Part shown: piece by piece, positions 54,369 through 64,000 of the stretch
How the letters are laid out: every line of letters begins with the position of its first letter
Position numbering within the stretch: position 1 is the stretch's first letter
Source of the DNA: Pseudomonadota bacterium
GTDB taxonomy: Bacteria > Bdellovibrionota_B > Oligoflexia > Oligoflexales > CAIYRB01
Direction of reading: 5' to 3'
Length of the DNA stretch: 64,000 nt
Assembly: GCA_026390445.1 (NCBI GenBank)
Contig: JAPLFX010000049.1
Span: forward strand, 1 to 64,000
Notes under the pieces: model-generated
What the model saw: the letters and a program-made list of their open reading frames with translations, nothing else
The model's database searches: none
Told to the model about the DNA's origin: nothing
Translations under genes and position numbers: made by a program

Positions 54369-56279
54369 ATGAATTTAGACGCAAAGATCCCGGCGGGACC
54401 GATCGCCGACAAGTGGACCAACCATAAGTTTGATATGAAGTTGGTCAATCCGGCCAATAAGCGCAAGTACACCGTCATCGTTGTCGGGACGGGTCTGGCC
54501 GGTGGCGCCGCCGCAGCGACATTAGCCGAGCTCGGGTACAATGTTCTGAACTTCTGCTTTCAAGACAGTCCCCGCCGTGCCCACTCGATTGCTGCTCAGG
54601 GCGGGATCAACGCGGCAAAGAATTACCAAGGCGATGGCGACAGCGTGCACCGCCTCTTCTACGATACGGTGAAAGGCGGCGATTTTCGTTCGCGCGAAGC
54701 CAACGTTCACCGCTTGGCCGAAGTCAGCGTCAATATCATCGACCAATGCGTTGCGCAGGGCGTGCCCTTTGCCCGGGAATACGGCGGCCTACTGGCCAAC
54801 AGGTCGTTTGGCGGGGCGCAGGTGTCGCGCACCTTTTATGCTCGCGGGCAGACCGGTCAACAGCTGCTACTCGGGGCTTATCAGGCCCTGGAGCGCCAGG
54901 TGGGTGCTGGCACCGTCAAAATGTTTGCCCGGTCGGAGATGCTCGACCTCGTTGTGGAAAACGGCCGAGCGGCGGGTATTGTCGTTCGTGATCTGGTCAC
55001 TGGTGCTATCACGACCCATGCGGCTCACGCGGTCGTTATGGCCACAGGTGGTTACGGTAATGTTTTTTATCTATCGACCAACGCCAAGGGGTCCAATGTT
55101 TCGGCGACCTTTCGCGCCTACAAACGTGGGGCTGGCTTTGCCAACCCGTGTTTCACCCAGATCCATCCGACCTGTATTCCCGTCAGCGGCGATTATCAAT
55201 CAAAGCTCACCCTGATGTCGGAATCCCTGCGCAACGATGGTCGTGTGTGGGCGCCAAAAAAGCAGGGCGATAAGCGTCCACCTCGGGATATTCCGGAAGT
55301 TGAGCGCGACTATTATTTAGAGCGAAAATATCCTAGTTACGGCAATTTGGCTCCGCGCGACATCGCTTCGCGGGCCGCCAAGGAAGCTTGTGATGATGGG
55401 CGCGGTGTCGGCGAGAGCGGGCGCGGCGTCTACCTTGATTTTGCGGCGGCCATCGAGCGCCAAGGCAAGGACGTGATCGAGCAGCGCTACGGCAACTTGT
55501 TCCAAATGTATGACAAGATCACTGCGGAAAACCCTTACGAGATGCCCATGCGCATCTATCCAGCGGTTCATTACACGATGGGCGGCTTGTGGGTGGACTA
55601 TAACCTCCAAAGCAATATTCCCGGGCTTTTTGTGCTTGGTGAGGCCAACTTTTCGGACCATGGCGCCAATCGACTCGGTGCTAGTGCGCTGATGCAGGGG
55701 CTAGCGGATGGCTACTTTATCATCCCCTACACCTTGGGCAATTACTTGGCGGGAATCAGCCGCGACCCTGTCAAAGCCGATGGAGATGCGTTTAAGAGCA
55801 CTAAGAGCGACGTCGAAGTCCGCATCGGCAAGCTGCTTGGCAGCAAGGGTAAACGGACCGTCGACAGCTTCCATAAAGAACTGGGCTTAATCATGTGGGA
55901 AAAGTGTGGAATGGCGCGCAATAAGGCCGGTCTTACGGAGGCCTTGCGCAAGATTCCGGAGCTGCGTGAGGAGTTTTGGCAAAACGTCCGAGTCTTGGGC
56001 GACAAGGACAACCTCAACCAGTCTTTAGAAAAGGCCGGACGCGTCGCCGATTTCCTTGAGTTTGGCGAAATCCTTTGCGCTGACGCCCTGACCAGGGAAG
56101 AGTCGTGCGGCGGTCATTTTCGCGAGGAGTATCAGGATCAGGGTGAGGCCAAAAGGGACGACGAGCACTTTGCCCATGCTGCGGTCTGGGAGTATCAGGG
56201 CGAGGGAAAAGCCCCCAAGCGTCATACCGAAGCGTTGACCTTTGACGAAGTCCATTTGGCGACGAGGAGCTACAAATGA
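54369..56279 (+). CDS. sdhA: Succinate dehydrogenase/fumarate reductase flavoprotein subunit
   Basis: [61 protein letters not shown]. Confidence 0.97.
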   Translation: MNLDAKIPAGPIADKWTNHKFDMKLVNPANKRKYTVIVVGTGLAGGAAAATLAELGYNVLNFCFQDSPRRAHSIAAQGGINAAKNYQGDGDSVHRLFYDTVKGGDFRSREANVHRLAEVSVNIIDQCVAQGVPFAREYGGLLANRSFGGAQVSRTFYARGQTGQQLLLGAYQALERQVGAGTVKMFARSEMLDLVVENGRAAGIVVRDLVTGAITTHAAHAVVMATGGYGNVFYLSTNAKGSNVSATFRAYKRGAGFANPCFTQIHPTCIPVSGDYQSKLTLMSESLRNDGRVWAPKKQGDKRPPRDIPEVERDYYLERKYPSYGNLAPRDIASRAAKEACDDGRGVGESGRGVYLDFAAAIERQGKDVIEQRYGNLFQMYDKITAENPYEMPMRIYPAVHYTMGGLWVDYNLQSNIPGLFVLGEANFSDHGANRLGASALMQGLADGYFIIPYTLGNYLAGISRDPVKADGDAFKSTKSDVEVRIGKLLGSKGKRTVDSFHKELGLIMWEKCGMARNKAGLTEALRKIPELREEFWQNVRVLGDKDNLNQSLEKAGRVADFLEFGEILCADALTREESCGGHFREEYQDQGEAKRDDEHFAHAAVWEYQGEGKAPKRHTEALTFDEVHLATRSYK

Positions 56280-57052
56280 AGCTTAAACTGCATGTCTGGC
56301 GGCAAAAAGACCGGCAATCCACCGGTCGCATGGTGGCTTACGATGCGCCAAACGTAAATCCTGAGATGTCGTTTCTGGAAATGCTCGACGTGGTCAATGA
56401 GGACCTGACGGGAAAGGGCGAAGATCCTATTGCCTTTGATCACGACTGTCGCGAAGGAATCTGCGGAAGCTGCTCGATGGTCATCAATGGCGTTCCCCAT
56501 GGCCCGTCCAAGGGTACGACGGTGTGTCAGCTGCACATGCGGCATTTCACCGACGGTCAGGACGTTCACATCGAACCTTGGCGGGCAAAGGCCTTTCCTG
56601 TCCTTCAGGATCTTGTGGTTGACCGTTCGGCCTTTGATCGGATAATCCAGGCGGGCGGGTTCATTTCGGTTAATAGCGGCAGCGCTCAGGACGCTAACAA
56701 TCTGCCAGTAGCGAAAGCCGATGCGGACCATTCGATGGATGCAGCGGCCTGTATTGGATGTGGGGCCTGCGTTGCCGCGTGCAAGAACTCGGCGGCGATG
56801 CTGTTTGCAGCGGCTAAGATTTCGCACTTAGGACTATTGCCTCAGGGTCAACCGGAACGCCGGCGGCGTGCCATCAATATGGTCAAGCAAATGGATCTAG
56901 AGGGCTTTGGCAACTGTTCCAACCAGTACGAATGTGAAGCGGTTTGTCCCAAAGAGATCAGTGTTGGTTTTATCGCGCGAATGAATCGTGATTATTTAAG
57001 TTCGTCGATCTTCAGCAAGGAGACCGGCTCTACCTCGAAAAGCGAGGATTGA
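56276..57052 (+). CDS. sdhB: Succinate dehydrogenase/fumarate reductase iron-sulfur subunit
   Basis: [59 protein letters not shown]. Confidence 0.97.
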   Translation: MKLKLHVWRQKDRQSTGRMVAYDAPNVNPEMSFLEMLDVVNEDLTGKGEDPIAFDHDCREGICGSCSMVINGVPHGPSKGTTVCQLHMRHFTDGQDVHIEPWRAKAFPVLQDLVVDRSAFDRIIQAGGFISVNSGSAQDANNLPVAKADADHSMDAAACIGCGACVAACKNSAAMLFAAAKISHLGLLPQGQPERRRRAINMVKQMDLEGFGNCSNQYECEAVCPKEISVGFIARMNRDYLSSSIFSKETGSTSKSED

Positions 57053-57067
57053 CCCGAAAGGTGCCCC

Positions 57068-57304
57068 ATGACCTACGAAATCATCGTGCAACTAAAAGCA
57101 GAAGTACTCGACCCTGAAGGCCGGGCGATTCAGGAGACCCTGGCTCGGCTCGGCTTCGGTGCTTTAAAGTCCGTCAATGTCGCAAAGCGTTATTCGATAG
57201 AGCTCGATGCTAAGGCTCCGCAAGCTGATGAGCTTGTGCAAAGGATCGCCCGCGAATATTTAGCAAATCCAGTCTCGGAAACCTTCCAAGTCAGAAAGTT
57301 GTAA
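57068..57304 (+). CDS. purS: FGAM synthase subunit PurS
   Basis: 78 aa, IIVQLKAEVLDPEGRAIQETLARLGFGALKSVNVAKRYSIEL; upstream of purQ and purL. Confidence 0.95.
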   Translation: MTYEIIVQLKAEVLDPEGRAIQETLARLGFGALKSVNVAKRYSIELDAKAPQADELVQRIAREYLANPVSETFQVRKL

Positions 57305-57309
57305 CCGCG

Positions 57310-58053
57310 ATGAGTGTTCCGACCGCTGCCAGCCTGACCCCTAAGTTTAGCCCGTCGGGCAAGCTAAGGATCGGGCTGGTACAGTTTCCAGGATCCAATT
57401 GTGATCAAGATTGCTTCGATGTCATGGCCAGGCATTTTGGCGTCAAAGTGGCACCGGTGTGGCACACCCAGACAGAGCTACCTGCGCTCGATGCGGTGAT
57501 TTTACCAGGCGGGTTTAGCTACGGCGATTATTTGCGCAGTGGCGCACTCGCGGCGCATTCACCGATTATGATCGCCGTGAAAGCATTTGTCGCCAAAGGC
57601 GGCGCGGTGCTTGGGATCTGCAATGGGTTTCAAATTTTAACCGAGTCTCACCTTTTGCCTGGCGCCTTACTTCGCAACAGCAACCGGCAATTTATCTGCG
57701 AGTATGTCCATCTGGCGACCGCGTCTGGCCAAAGCGTGTATCACCAGGCATTGGCTGGAAAGATTTCTCGGCTTCCGATTGCCCATGGTGAGGGGCGCTT
57801 TTACATTGATGTCGACGGGCTAAAGCGTCTGCAAGACCAGGGGCAGATTGCGCTGCGATACGCTAGTCCGACTGGACTTACTGGGCCAGAATTCAATCCG
57901 AACGGTGCGGTGGATCAGATCGCCGGCATTGTTAGTGCTAACGGCCGCGTCCTTGGGCTGATGCCCCACCCTGAGCGCGCTACCGATACCTTGCTCGGGG
58001 GCAGCACCGATGGCTTAGCGGTGCTCGAAGCGTTTTTATCGTCCTTTACTTAA
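57310..58053 (+). CDS. purQ: FGAM synthase glutaminase subunit PurQ
   Basis: LPGGFSYGDYLRSGALAAHSPIM, GICNGFQILTESHLLPGALLRN, MPHPER. Confidence 0.96.
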   Translation: MSVPTAASLTPKFSPSGKLRIGLVQFPGSNCDQDCFDVMARHFGVKVAPVWHTQTELPALDAVILPGGFSYGDYLRSGALAAHSPIMIAVKAFVAKGGAVLGICNGFQILTESHLLPGALLRNSNRQFICEYVHLATASGQSVYHQALAGKISRLPIAHGEGRFYIDVDGLKRLQDQGQIALRYASPTGLTGPEFNPNGAVDQIAGIVSANGRVLGLMPHPERATDTLLGGSTDGLAVLEAFLSSFT

Positions 58054-58068
58054 GGAAATCCGTTACCG

Positions 58069-60360
58069 ATGCAGATGACGCCGCCAGTGATCAATAACCT
58101 GCCAAGACCAGCCGCAATCGATGAAACCCCTGGTCCGGCCTTCGATCAGCTGCAAAAGAAACACAAGCTGACGACCGCGGAATACGCTCGCGTCAAAGAC
58201 ATCCTAGGCCGGGTGCCAACCTTGGCTGAACTTGGGGTGTTTTCGGCGATGTGGAGCGAGCACTGCAGCTACAAATCGTCTCGGGTTCACTTAAAGCGCT
58301 TACCTACGGAAGGACCAGCTGTAGTGGTTGGTCCAGGCGAGAATGCTGGAGTGGTTCGAGTCTCGGGTAAGCTCTGCCTGGCCTTCAAAATGGAGAGCCA
58401 CAATCACCCAAGCTATATCGAACCCTACCAGGGTGCAGCGACGGGAGTCGGCGGCATCCTACGCGATGTGTTTTGTATGGGTGCGAGACCTATCGCCAAC
58501 CTGAATGCACTACGCTTTGGTCTACGTTCGCATGAGCGCACTCCGTTCTTGGTGGAGCACGTCGTCAAGGGCATCGGTGACTATGGCAACTGCATTGGCG
58601 TGCCGACCGTGGGCGGCAATATCTCGTTTGACGAGTCGTATAATGGCAACTGCTTGGTCAATGCCATGACCGTTGGGGTCATCCACGAGGACCACATATT
58701 TAAAGGCTACGCGACGGGGCAGGGCAACATCGTGGTGTATCTTGGCTCAGCGACAGGGCGCGACGGTATTCATGGAGCATCCATGGCGTCCGGCAGTTTT
58801 GCCAGTCAGGATGCCAACTCGCGCAGTACCGTTCAGGTTGGCGATCCGTTTACCGAAAAGCTACTTCTTGAGGCGACTCTAGATGTCTTAGACAAAGGGC
58901 TAGTGATCGGCCTGCAGGATATGGGGGCTGCCGGTTTGACCTCGTCAGCCTTTGAAATGGCCGGCCGAGCGGGGAATGGACTCTACCTCGACCTAGATCA
59001 GGTGCCGGTGCGTACCACAGCGATGAGCGCCTACGAGTTGCTGCTGTCGGAGTCGCAAGAGCGCATGCTCATGGTCGTCGAGCCGGTGAAATGGCCTGAG
59101 CTGCAGCGGGTACTGGAGAAGTGGCAGCTCGCCTGTACGGTGATCGGCGTCGTGACAGATACGGGTCGAGTGCAGATTCACCACCAGGGCCATTTAGAAG
59201 TGGACGTACCCGTTGATCCAATGACTGAGTTGGCACCAAAATATGAGCGATTGACTCGCGCGCGCCCTGCCCCTTCGGTCAGCGGTCCATCCTTCAATCA
59301 ATCAGCGATCGGCGCCATACAGGCACACGGTCCAGCGGCACTGTTGCTAGATCTGCTGCAGGATACCGGCGATAAATTACCGTTATATCGGCAGTATGAC
59401 CGGCATATCGGAACTAAAACCGTGCATGCGTCGGAGTCGCAGGGTGCCGCGGTGCTTTGGCTTCGCTCGGAGTGGGCGGATCCTGGAGAGCCCTATCTGG
59501 GTGTCGTCGCAACAGCCACCTGCAATGAACGGTACAATCGCCTGGACGCGACCCTCGGCGCCGCCCATGCCGTACTCAAGTCGGCGCGCATGATCGCTGC
59601 CAGCGGCGGCCAGCCATTGGCTGCGACCGACTGCCTCAACTACGGAAATCCAGAAGATCCGGAGGTCATGGATGACTTTTCGCGGGGTATAGATGGCATT
59701 AGCCTAGCTTGCCGCGAACTAGACGTGCCGGTCGTGAGCGGTAATGTCAGCCTCTACAATGAAACCGATGGCCAAAGCATCGCGCCGACGCCGATGATTG
59801 GTATGGTTGGCAAAGTCAAAGATGTGCGCCTTTGTCCACTAGCCGCGCCGACCGGGCCAGTAGAGTTGTTTCTGCTTCACGGCGTGAAGTTTAGCCCGGA
59901 GTTCGGCGGATCACTTGCGGCAAAGGCCTTGGGCTTACCGCTGCGTGCCGGGCGGGCCCCGCAGGTGGACTGGGCGCAGGAGCGAGAGGCGATGGCGTTT
60001 CTCGGCGCACTAAGCGGCGCCGGGCACCTTGCCGTGGCGCGTGATGTGGGAGATGGCGGGGTTTTGGTTTGTGCCGCTAAAATGGCGATCGTGCACGGAC
60101 ATGGCCTAGCCTTAGATTTAGGTGAACTCGCTGGCACAGCTGGTTTATCAGGGTATTTCGGCGAGGTCTCAGGCAGCTACCTCGTGGCCTTTCATTCTGG
60201 TAGCACGGCAGCTGCACTAAACGCCGCCAATGATCTGCACTACTGCGCATTGACTCGGGTCGGAGCGGTCACGGGGAGTGATGAGGTCCAATGGGGCCAG
60301 TGGTCGCTTCCACTCGCCGCGGCACGGCATGCGTTTTCTTCTTCATTACCATTGAGCTAA
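58069..60360 (+). CDS. purL: FGAM synthase subunit PurL
   Basis: [69 protein letters not shown]. Confidence 0.97.
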   Translation: MQMTPPVINNLPRPAAIDETPGPAFDQLQKKHKLTTAEYARVKDILGRVPTLAELGVFSAMWSEHCSYKSSRVHLKRLPTEGPAVVVGPGENAGVVRVSGKLCLAFKMESHNHPSYIEPYQGAATGVGGILRDVFCMGARPIANLNALRFGLRSHERTPFLVEHVVKGIGDYGNCIGVPTVGGNISFDESYNGNCLVNAMTVGVIHEDHIFKGYATGQGNIVVYLGSATGRDGIHGASMASGSFASQDANSRSTVQVGDPFTEKLLLEATLDVLDKGLVIGLQDMGAAGLTSSAFEMAGRAGNGLYLDLDQVPVRTTAMSAYELLLSESQERMLMVVEPVKWPELQRVLEKWQLACTVIGVVTDTGRVQIHHQGHLEVDVPVDPMTELAPKYERLTRARPAPSVSGPSFNQSAIGAIQAHGPAALLLDLLQDTGDKLPLYRQYDRHIGTKTVHASESQGAAVLWLRSEWADPGEPYLGVVATATCNERYNRLDATLGAAHAVLKSARMIAASGGQPLAATDCLNYGNPEDPEVMDDFSRGIDGISLACRELDVPVVSGNVSLYNETDGQSIAPTPMIGMVGKVKDVRLCPLAAPTGPVELFLLHGVKFSPEFGGSLAAKALGLPLRAGRAPQVDWAQEREAMAFLGALSGAGHLAVARDVGDGGVLVCAAKMAIVHGHGLALDLGELAGTAGLSGYFGEVSGSYLVAFHSGSTAAALNAANDLHYCALTRVGAVTGSDEVQWGQWSLPLAAARHAFSSSLPLS

Positions 60361-60381
60361 TGCTCAGAAACGAGTGGGTCC

Positions 60382-61827
60382 GTGGGATCATTGAAAGAAG
60401 AGTGCGGTGTTGTTGGCGTTCTTGGTCACCCGGACGCTGCGAAAATGGTGTATCTCGGGCTTTTTGCCCAGCAGCATCGTGGCCAAGAAGGTTGCGGCAT
60501 AGTGTCGCTTGACCACAGCGGGACTGAGGGCTCGGTGCCGACCAAGTTCCATGTTCACAAGTCCTTTGGCTTGGTAGCGGAAAGCTTCGACGAGGAGATC
60601 CTCGCTCGCCTTAAGGGTGATCATGCGATTGGGCATGTGCGCTACTCAACCCAGGGTGGGCATACCATCGAGAACATCCAACCCTTTCATTTTCGTACCG
60701 GCCTTGGTCCGCTGGCGATTGCCCACAATGGCAATTTGACCAATGCTGCCGAGCTGCGAACGGATCTAGAGGCCTCAGGAAGCCTGTTTCAGAGCACGTC
60801 CGATACCGAGGTCTTTGTCCACCTGATCGCCAGGGCCGAGGCACCGAATATGCTCGGCCGGATCTTCTCGGCAATGGCCAAGGTCAGCGGCGCCTATTCG
60901 ATGGTCGTTCAGTGCGAGGATCGGCTTTTCGCTGTACGGGACAGTTTTGGCTTTCGGCCGTTGGTTTTGGGTCGTAGAAACGACAGCTATATTGTCGCTA
61001 GCGAAACCTGTGCTTTGGACATTATGGACGCCGAGTTTATTCGCGAGGTTAGTCCTGGCGAGGTGGTGGAGATCACTCGGGCGGGAATGACCTCACACTT
61101 TCCACTGGCTAAACGCAAGACCGCGTTTTGTTCATTTGAACCCATTTATTTTGCCCGTCCTGATAGCCGCATTTTTGGTGAAGAGATCTACGTTCTACGC
61201 CGGAGGATGGGAGAAATCCTTGCGCGACAGGCGCCAGCGAACGATGCCGATATCGTCATCGCGGTTCCTGACTCAGGGGTGCCCATGGCTATGGGCTTTG
61301 CTAAGGTTTCGGGCCTTCCTTTCGAGCTGGGGTTGGTGAGGAACCATTATGTGGGGCGAACCTTTATTCAACCGGCGCAAGACATCCGAGACTTCGCGGT
61401 CCGCTTAAAGCTCAATCCGGTCCTGAGCGTTTTAAAGGGCAAAAGCGTCGTGGTGGTGGACGATTCGATTGTTCGCGGTACGACCTCCGAGAAGATCATC
61501 CGCATGGTCCGTCAGGCCGGTGCCAAGAAGATCCATCTGCGCGTCGGCTCACCACCAATCACACATTCTTGTTTTTATGGGGTCGATACGCCAAGTCGGT
61601 CTAAGCTACTTGCGGCGCAAAAGGATGTTGAGTCCATTCGCGCGTCCCTTGGTTGCGACAGCTTGGCCTATTTGAGCATCGAGGGGCTGCGTGAGGCCTT
61701 GGCCGAGAAGGGCGAGGGGCGATTCTGTACCGCCTGTTTTAGCGGTCAATACCCGGAGCCAGTGCACGCCGACATTCCGCCGCAGCCGACCGATCGGCAT
61801 GGCCCTGGTTTGTCGGCGAGCTGCTAA
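60382..61827 (+). CDS. purF: Amidophosphoribosyltransferase
   Basis: EECGVVGVLGHPDAAKMVYLGLFAQQHRGQEGCGIVS; VVVVDDSIVRGTTSEKIIRMVRQAGAKKIHLRVGSPP. Confidence 0.97.
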   Translation: MGSLKEECGVVGVLGHPDAAKMVYLGLFAQQHRGQEGCGIVSLDHSGTEGSVPTKFHVHKSFGLVAESFDEEILARLKGDHAIGHVRYSTQGGHTIENIQPFHFRTGLGPLAIAHNGNLTNAAELRTDLEASGSLFQSTSDTEVFVHLIARAEAPNMLGRIFSAMAKVSGAYSMVVQCEDRLFAVRDSFGFRPLVLGRRNDSYIVASETCALDIMDAEFIREVSPGEVVEITRAGMTSHFPLAKRKTAFCSFEPIYFARPDSRIFGEEIYVLRRRMGEILARQAPANDADIVIAVPDSGVPMAMGFAKVSGLPFELGLVRNHYVGRTFIQPAQDIRDFAVRLKLNPVLSVLKGKSVVVVDDSIVRGTTSEKIIRMVRQAGAKKIHLRVGSPPITHSCFYGVDTPSRSKLLAAQKDVESIRASLGCDSLAYLSIEGLREALAEKGEGRFCTACFSGQYPEPVHADIPPQPTDRHGPGLSASC

Positions 61828-61918
61828 AGGAGCGCTTGCCAGTTTGTCCGGCGCCGGCATATTCTCCCGCCGTGCAGCCAACCAGCCCTCGTCCAATAGG
61901 CCCGTACGGAGTTACTCA

Positions 61919-62656
61919 ATGCTAAGATCAGATAGCCGCTCATCGGGGCAGATGCGCCCCATTCGGCTTACCCCGCACTATACAAAGCATGCCGATGGCA
62001 GTGTATTGATCGAGGTTGGAGATACCAAAATCATCTGTACCGTCTCGGTTGAAGATGGTGTTCCGCATTTTCTGCGCAATGTGCAGCCCGCCCAGGGCTG
62101 GTTGACCGCTGAGTACTCCATGCTTCCTGGCTCTTCGGCGCAACGGATTCGCCGCGAGAGAGGCGGTGCCTTAGGAGGTCGTACCCAGGAGATCCAGCGC
62201 CTTATTGGGCGCGCCTTACGTGGTGTGATCGATTTGAATCGCTGCCCGGATTTGACGTTTAATATTGACTGCGATGTGATCCAGGCCGACGGCGGAACCA
62301 GAACGGCAGCTATTACAGGTGCTTATGTTGCCATGCGCATAGCAGTGGCAAAACTCCTACGAGCGGGTCGGCTGCGGCAGAGTCCGCTACACGATGCCGT
62401 GGCCGCGGTATCTGTCGGGATGAAACACGGACAGCTCTTGGTCGATTTAAATTATATTGAAGATAGCTCAGCCGATTTGGACATGAACGTCGTGTTGACT
62501 CAAAGCGGTAAGATTCTTGAAATTCAGGGTACGGCCGAGCGAGCCGCCTTTGGTAAAGACGATGTTGTTCGAATTATTGATGCTGCCCAAGAGGCCTTGA
62601 CCTCTTTATTTGAGCTTCAAGCTGCTGCGGCCGATGGCCAAATCGTCGAGTCTTGA
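61919..62656 (+). CDS. rph: Ribonuclease PH
   Basis: MRPIRLTPHYTKHADGSVLIEVGDTKIICTVSVEDGVPHFLR, RIRRERGGALGGRTQEIQRLIGRALRGVIDL; track start 61691 overlaps purF, so ATG at 61919 is preferred. Confidence 0.93.
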   Translation: MLRSDSRSSGQMRPIRLTPHYTKHADGSVLIEVGDTKIICTVSVEDGVPHFLRNVQPAQGWLTAEYSMLPGSSAQRIRRERGGALGGRTQEIQRLIGRALRGVIDLNRCPDLTFNIDCDVIQADGGTRTAAITGAYVAMRIAVAKLLRAGRLRQSPLHDAVAAVSVGMKHGQLLVDLNYIEDSSADLDMNVVLTQSGKILEIQGTAERAAFGKDDVVRIIDAAQEALTSLFELQAAAADGQIVES

Positions 62657-62664
62657 GCTAAAGT

Positions 62665-63186
62665 CTAAGCCGTGATGACATAGGCCAGGAGCACCAGTCC
62701 TACAAGCAGGAAAACCAGGGTGATCCTGGTCACCCAGTCTGGCGATCTGCTTTTGTGGTCGCGTGGGATGGCTCCTGCTTGGAGCGTTGCAAACCCCGTA
62801 GATTTCGGTTCGCCTGCCGGCTTCTTCGTCGCGACTGGAGTTGGCTTAGCAGCATCCGCTAAAGGCGATGCAGTTGGTTGAGGCTTGGTCGGCTGGTCGG
62901 CGATGCCGTCTGCAGTCTCATCGGTCGGCGTCACTCGGCCGTCTGGTGAGGTTTCTTCGTAGCTACCAAAGGCCCCCGCCTGGGGCCTACCCGCCGTATC
63001 TTCATCGGGCGCCGCCAAAAGAGCCGCGGTTCTTTCGCCGTCATCGCTCAAAATAGTCTTGGTAAATTGGCGATTGGCTTTACTCGCCGACGGCAAATGC
63101 TGGTCCATTGCTTGGTGAACCAGCATGAGAGTCCGAGAGACGACCGCCTCTTCCGGCGAAGGTATAAACTCAAAGATACGATTCAT
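62665..63186 (-). CDS. Hypothetical protein with C-terminal transmembrane (tail-anchor-like) segment
   Basis: 173 aa, polar Pro/Thr/Ala-rich middle, C-terminal RITLVFLLVGLVLLAYVITA. Confidence 0.6.
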   Translation of the reverse strand: MNRIFEFIPSPEEAVVSRTLMLVHQAMDQHLPSASKANRQFTKTILSDDGERTAALLAAPDEDTAGRPQAGAFGSYEETSPDGRVTPTDETADGIADQPTKPQPTASPLADAAKPTPVATKKPAGEPKSTGFATLQAGAIPRDHKSRSPDWVTRITLVFLLVGLVLLAYVITA

Positions 63187-63219
63187 CGAGATATCGTATC
63201 ACAGGTCGTGGCGCTTGCT

Positions 63220-64000
63220 CTAGGCACGGCCTAGCTCTTCCCCCGTAGGTAGACCATGACATTTTTTGAACTTTTTACCCGATCCGCAGGGGCAGACATC
63301 ATTGCGGCCGACTTTGTCCATATCACGCTTAAACGTCTGAGCCGTTAGGGGCTTTGTGGGCTCAGAGGTCGGCACCCTCGTGCCATGGTAGATGAGACCA
63401 GCGCCGTTCGCCGTGTCGCCACCCGACTCTGCTTCAGCCGATGTAGGTGACAGCGACGAAGCCGGATCAGGGTGACGCAGCTGCAGCAACTCTTCATCTA
63501 GCTCTGGCTCTGGCTCTAAATCTCGGGCTGTCTGCTCGGGGGACTGGTCAGGAATTTCAATGGAGGCCAGAGCTGAGGCTGTCTCCTCTTGAATCCGCAC
63601 CATCATTTCGGAGAAGAGCCGGAAGCCCTCTTTTTTATATTCTTGAAGAGGGTCGCGTTGGCCGTAGCCTCTAAGGCTGACGCTGTCTTTTAGCGCATCC
63701 ATGCCCATCAGGTGGTTCTTCCATGCCTTGTCAATGACTTGGAGGAAGACCCAGCTTTCGAGACGGCGAGCATTTTCTTCGCCAATCCGGTCGGTCTTTG
63801 CCTTGTAACCCGCCATCACTTGAGCGGTGATGCTGTCGGCGATGGAGTCGACGGACGCATCGCCAGCCGTAAGTTGGCTTAGGTCAATCGGAAGATGCAG
63901 AGCGGCTTTAGCCAATGTCTCGACGTGGGGCAAGTCCCAAGATCCAGCCCCGGTCAGATCTGGAGCCTGGTCGGCCACGGTGGCATGCGCAATACTGTGG
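63220..64000 (-). CDS. secA: Preprotein translocase ATPase SecA, C-terminal part (continues beyond window)
   Basis: [50 protein letters not shown] motif [20 protein letters not shown]; frame open to the window edge. Confidence 0.95.
   Translation of the reverse strand, partial: HSIAHATVADQAPDLTGAGSWDLPHVETLAKAALHLPIDLSQLTAGDASVDSIADSITAQVMAGYKAKTDRIGEENARRLESWVFLQVIDKAWKNHLMGMDALKDSVSLRGYGQRDPLQEYKKEGFRLFSEMMVRIQEETASALASIEIPDQSPEQTARDLEPEPELDEELLQLRHPDPASSLSPTSAEAESGGDTANGAGLIYHGTRVPTSEPTKPLTAQTFKRDMDKVGRNDVCPCGSGKKFKKCHGLPTGEELGRA

Overview
The window is a bacterial, origin-proximal chromosomal segment. Gene content and synteny suggest a delta-proteobacterial/Bdellovibrionota/Myxococcota-like organism, but this is inference only. 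It is mostly core genes.

Layout, left to right:
- A leftward (minus) replication/translation block: dnaA-dnaN-gyrB-gyrA-gatC-gatA-gatB, a serine hydrolase and a partial FAD oxidoreductase. recF is missing between dnaN and gyrB.
- A rightward block: atpZ/atpI-atpB-atpE, a ~2 kb non-coding region, parA-parB, then atpF'-F-H-A-G-D-C, a glycosyltransferase and an epimerase.
- A leftward dcw cluster: mraZ-rsmH-ftsL-ftsI-murE-murF-murD-ftsW-murC-ftsQ-ftsA-ftsZ. mraY, murG, murB and ddl are missing from it.
- A LysM lipoprotein, an AmgK/MurU-like kinase-nucleotidyltransferase pair, a DAG-kinase-family gene, an rpoH-like sigma factor and a UvrD/Rep helicase.
- yajC, a beta-barrel-like protein, an M16 protease, sdhCAB, purSQLF, rph and the secA 3' end.

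The strongest signals for a second look:
1. gyrB is interrupted by an in-frame TAG, with about 233 intact, conserved codons downstream in the same frame.
2. The atpE-parA non-coding region carries three identical parS-like palindromes and a 20-bp tandem array of GCTAATTAGC palindromes separated by A8 tracts. It also holds large imperfect inverted repeats.
3. The dnaA-dnaN intergenic region has a DnaA-box / GC-rich / DnaA-trio / AT-rich layout.
4. A clear MraZ operator and promoter lies upstream of the dcw cluster.
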